A stretch of DNA of 5,917 nt, taken from positions 1 through 5,917 of the forward strand of contig JAIRQU010000150.1 of assembly GCA_031256305.1 (NCBI GenBank), in the 5' to 3' direction. Origin of the DNA: Burkholderiaceae bacterium (lineage in GTDB: Bacteria > Pseudomonadota > Gammaproteobacteria > Burkholderiales > Burkholderiaceae_C). The notes under the pieces are model-generated. The model ran no database searches. It was not told the origin of the DNA and worked only from the letters and a program-made list of their open reading frames with translations. Position numbers and translations under genes: made by a program. This document shows positions 5,751 through 5,917 of the stretch, in pieces (the stretch's first letter is position 1; every line of letters begins with the position of its first letter).

Positions 5751-5917
5751 ATGCGCAGACACCTTTCCGAAAGCCCCGCCCTCCTGCGTCTGGGCTTGAG
5801 CGCGCTGAACGGCTTGGCGGTGGGGTTCGCGCCCTGGCCGTTCGGCGCGTTGGCGCGCGGCTTGCTGGGGTGGGTTTGCGGCGCGGGAGTTTATCTGGGG
5901 TTGGCCTGGTGGCTGGC
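5751..5917 (+). CDS. DUF1345-like membrane protein, N-terminal part, 3' end outside window
   Basis: The frame is open from an ATG at 5751 to the right edge, giving 55 complete codons. After a basic start (MRRHLSESPALLR) come two hydrophobic stretches: LGLSALNGLAVGFAPWPFG (about 14-32) and GLLGWVCGAGVYLGLAWWL (about 37-55). The second, with its LLGW-G-YL-LAWWL pattern, resembles the first helices of DUF1345 membrane proteins of about 210-220 residues. This is from memory and from a fragment only. The function is unknown. The frame is also open upstream as far as the ppiD stop region, but that stretch has no ATG. No clear ribosome site precedes the ATG. The gene follows ppiD by 76 bases on the same strand, with no T-run terminator between them, so read-through from ppiD is possible. 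Confidence 0.6.
   Translation, partial: MRRHLSESPALLRLGLSALNGLAVGFAPWPFGALARGLLGWVCGAGVYLGLAWWL

Overview
The window reads as ordinary chromosomal DNA from a high-GC betaproteobacterium. The order Burkholderiales is most likely, and a relative of Alcaligenaceae is plausible. This rests on remembered protein-family similarity (HslU, DUF1840, the TyrB type and the RluF-like protein), on strong G/C preference at third codon positions, and on dense packing. No search was run. I see no mobile element, CRISPR array, tRNA or rRNA.

Layout. Left block, all on the + strand: the 3' end of hslU (1-422), a small lipoprotein gene that looks like a divergent MliC-type protein (431-934), a DUF1840 gene (1006-1323), and an RluF-like 23S rRNA pseudouridine synthase (1304-2161) that overlaps the DUF1840 gene by 20 bases. 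A 179-base convergent gap (2162-2340) holds only a weak hairpin. Middle: an aromatic amino acid aminotransferase, tyrB, on the - strand (2341-3573). A 163-base divergent gap (3574-3736) carries a perfect TATAAT hexamer on the + strand and a nested inverted repeat and hairpin in the presumed ppiD leader. Right block, + strand: ppiD (3737-5674), encoding a membrane-anchored periplasmic parvulin-type chaperone, then after 76 bases the start of a membrane protein that resembles DUF1345 and runs off the window.

The genes do not form one pathway. HslU is cytosolic protein quality control, PpiD is periplasmic folding, the RluF-like enzyme modifies RNA, and TyrB makes tyrosine and phenylalanine. No previously undescribed system is evident. 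The points most worth a second look are the leader hairpin upstream of ppiD, the parvulin domain that keeps both histidines missing from E. coli PpiD, and the MliC-like lipoprotein that lacks the expected inhibitory residues. Many long open frames on the opposite strand of tyrB and ppiD are by-products of high GC content and were left out.
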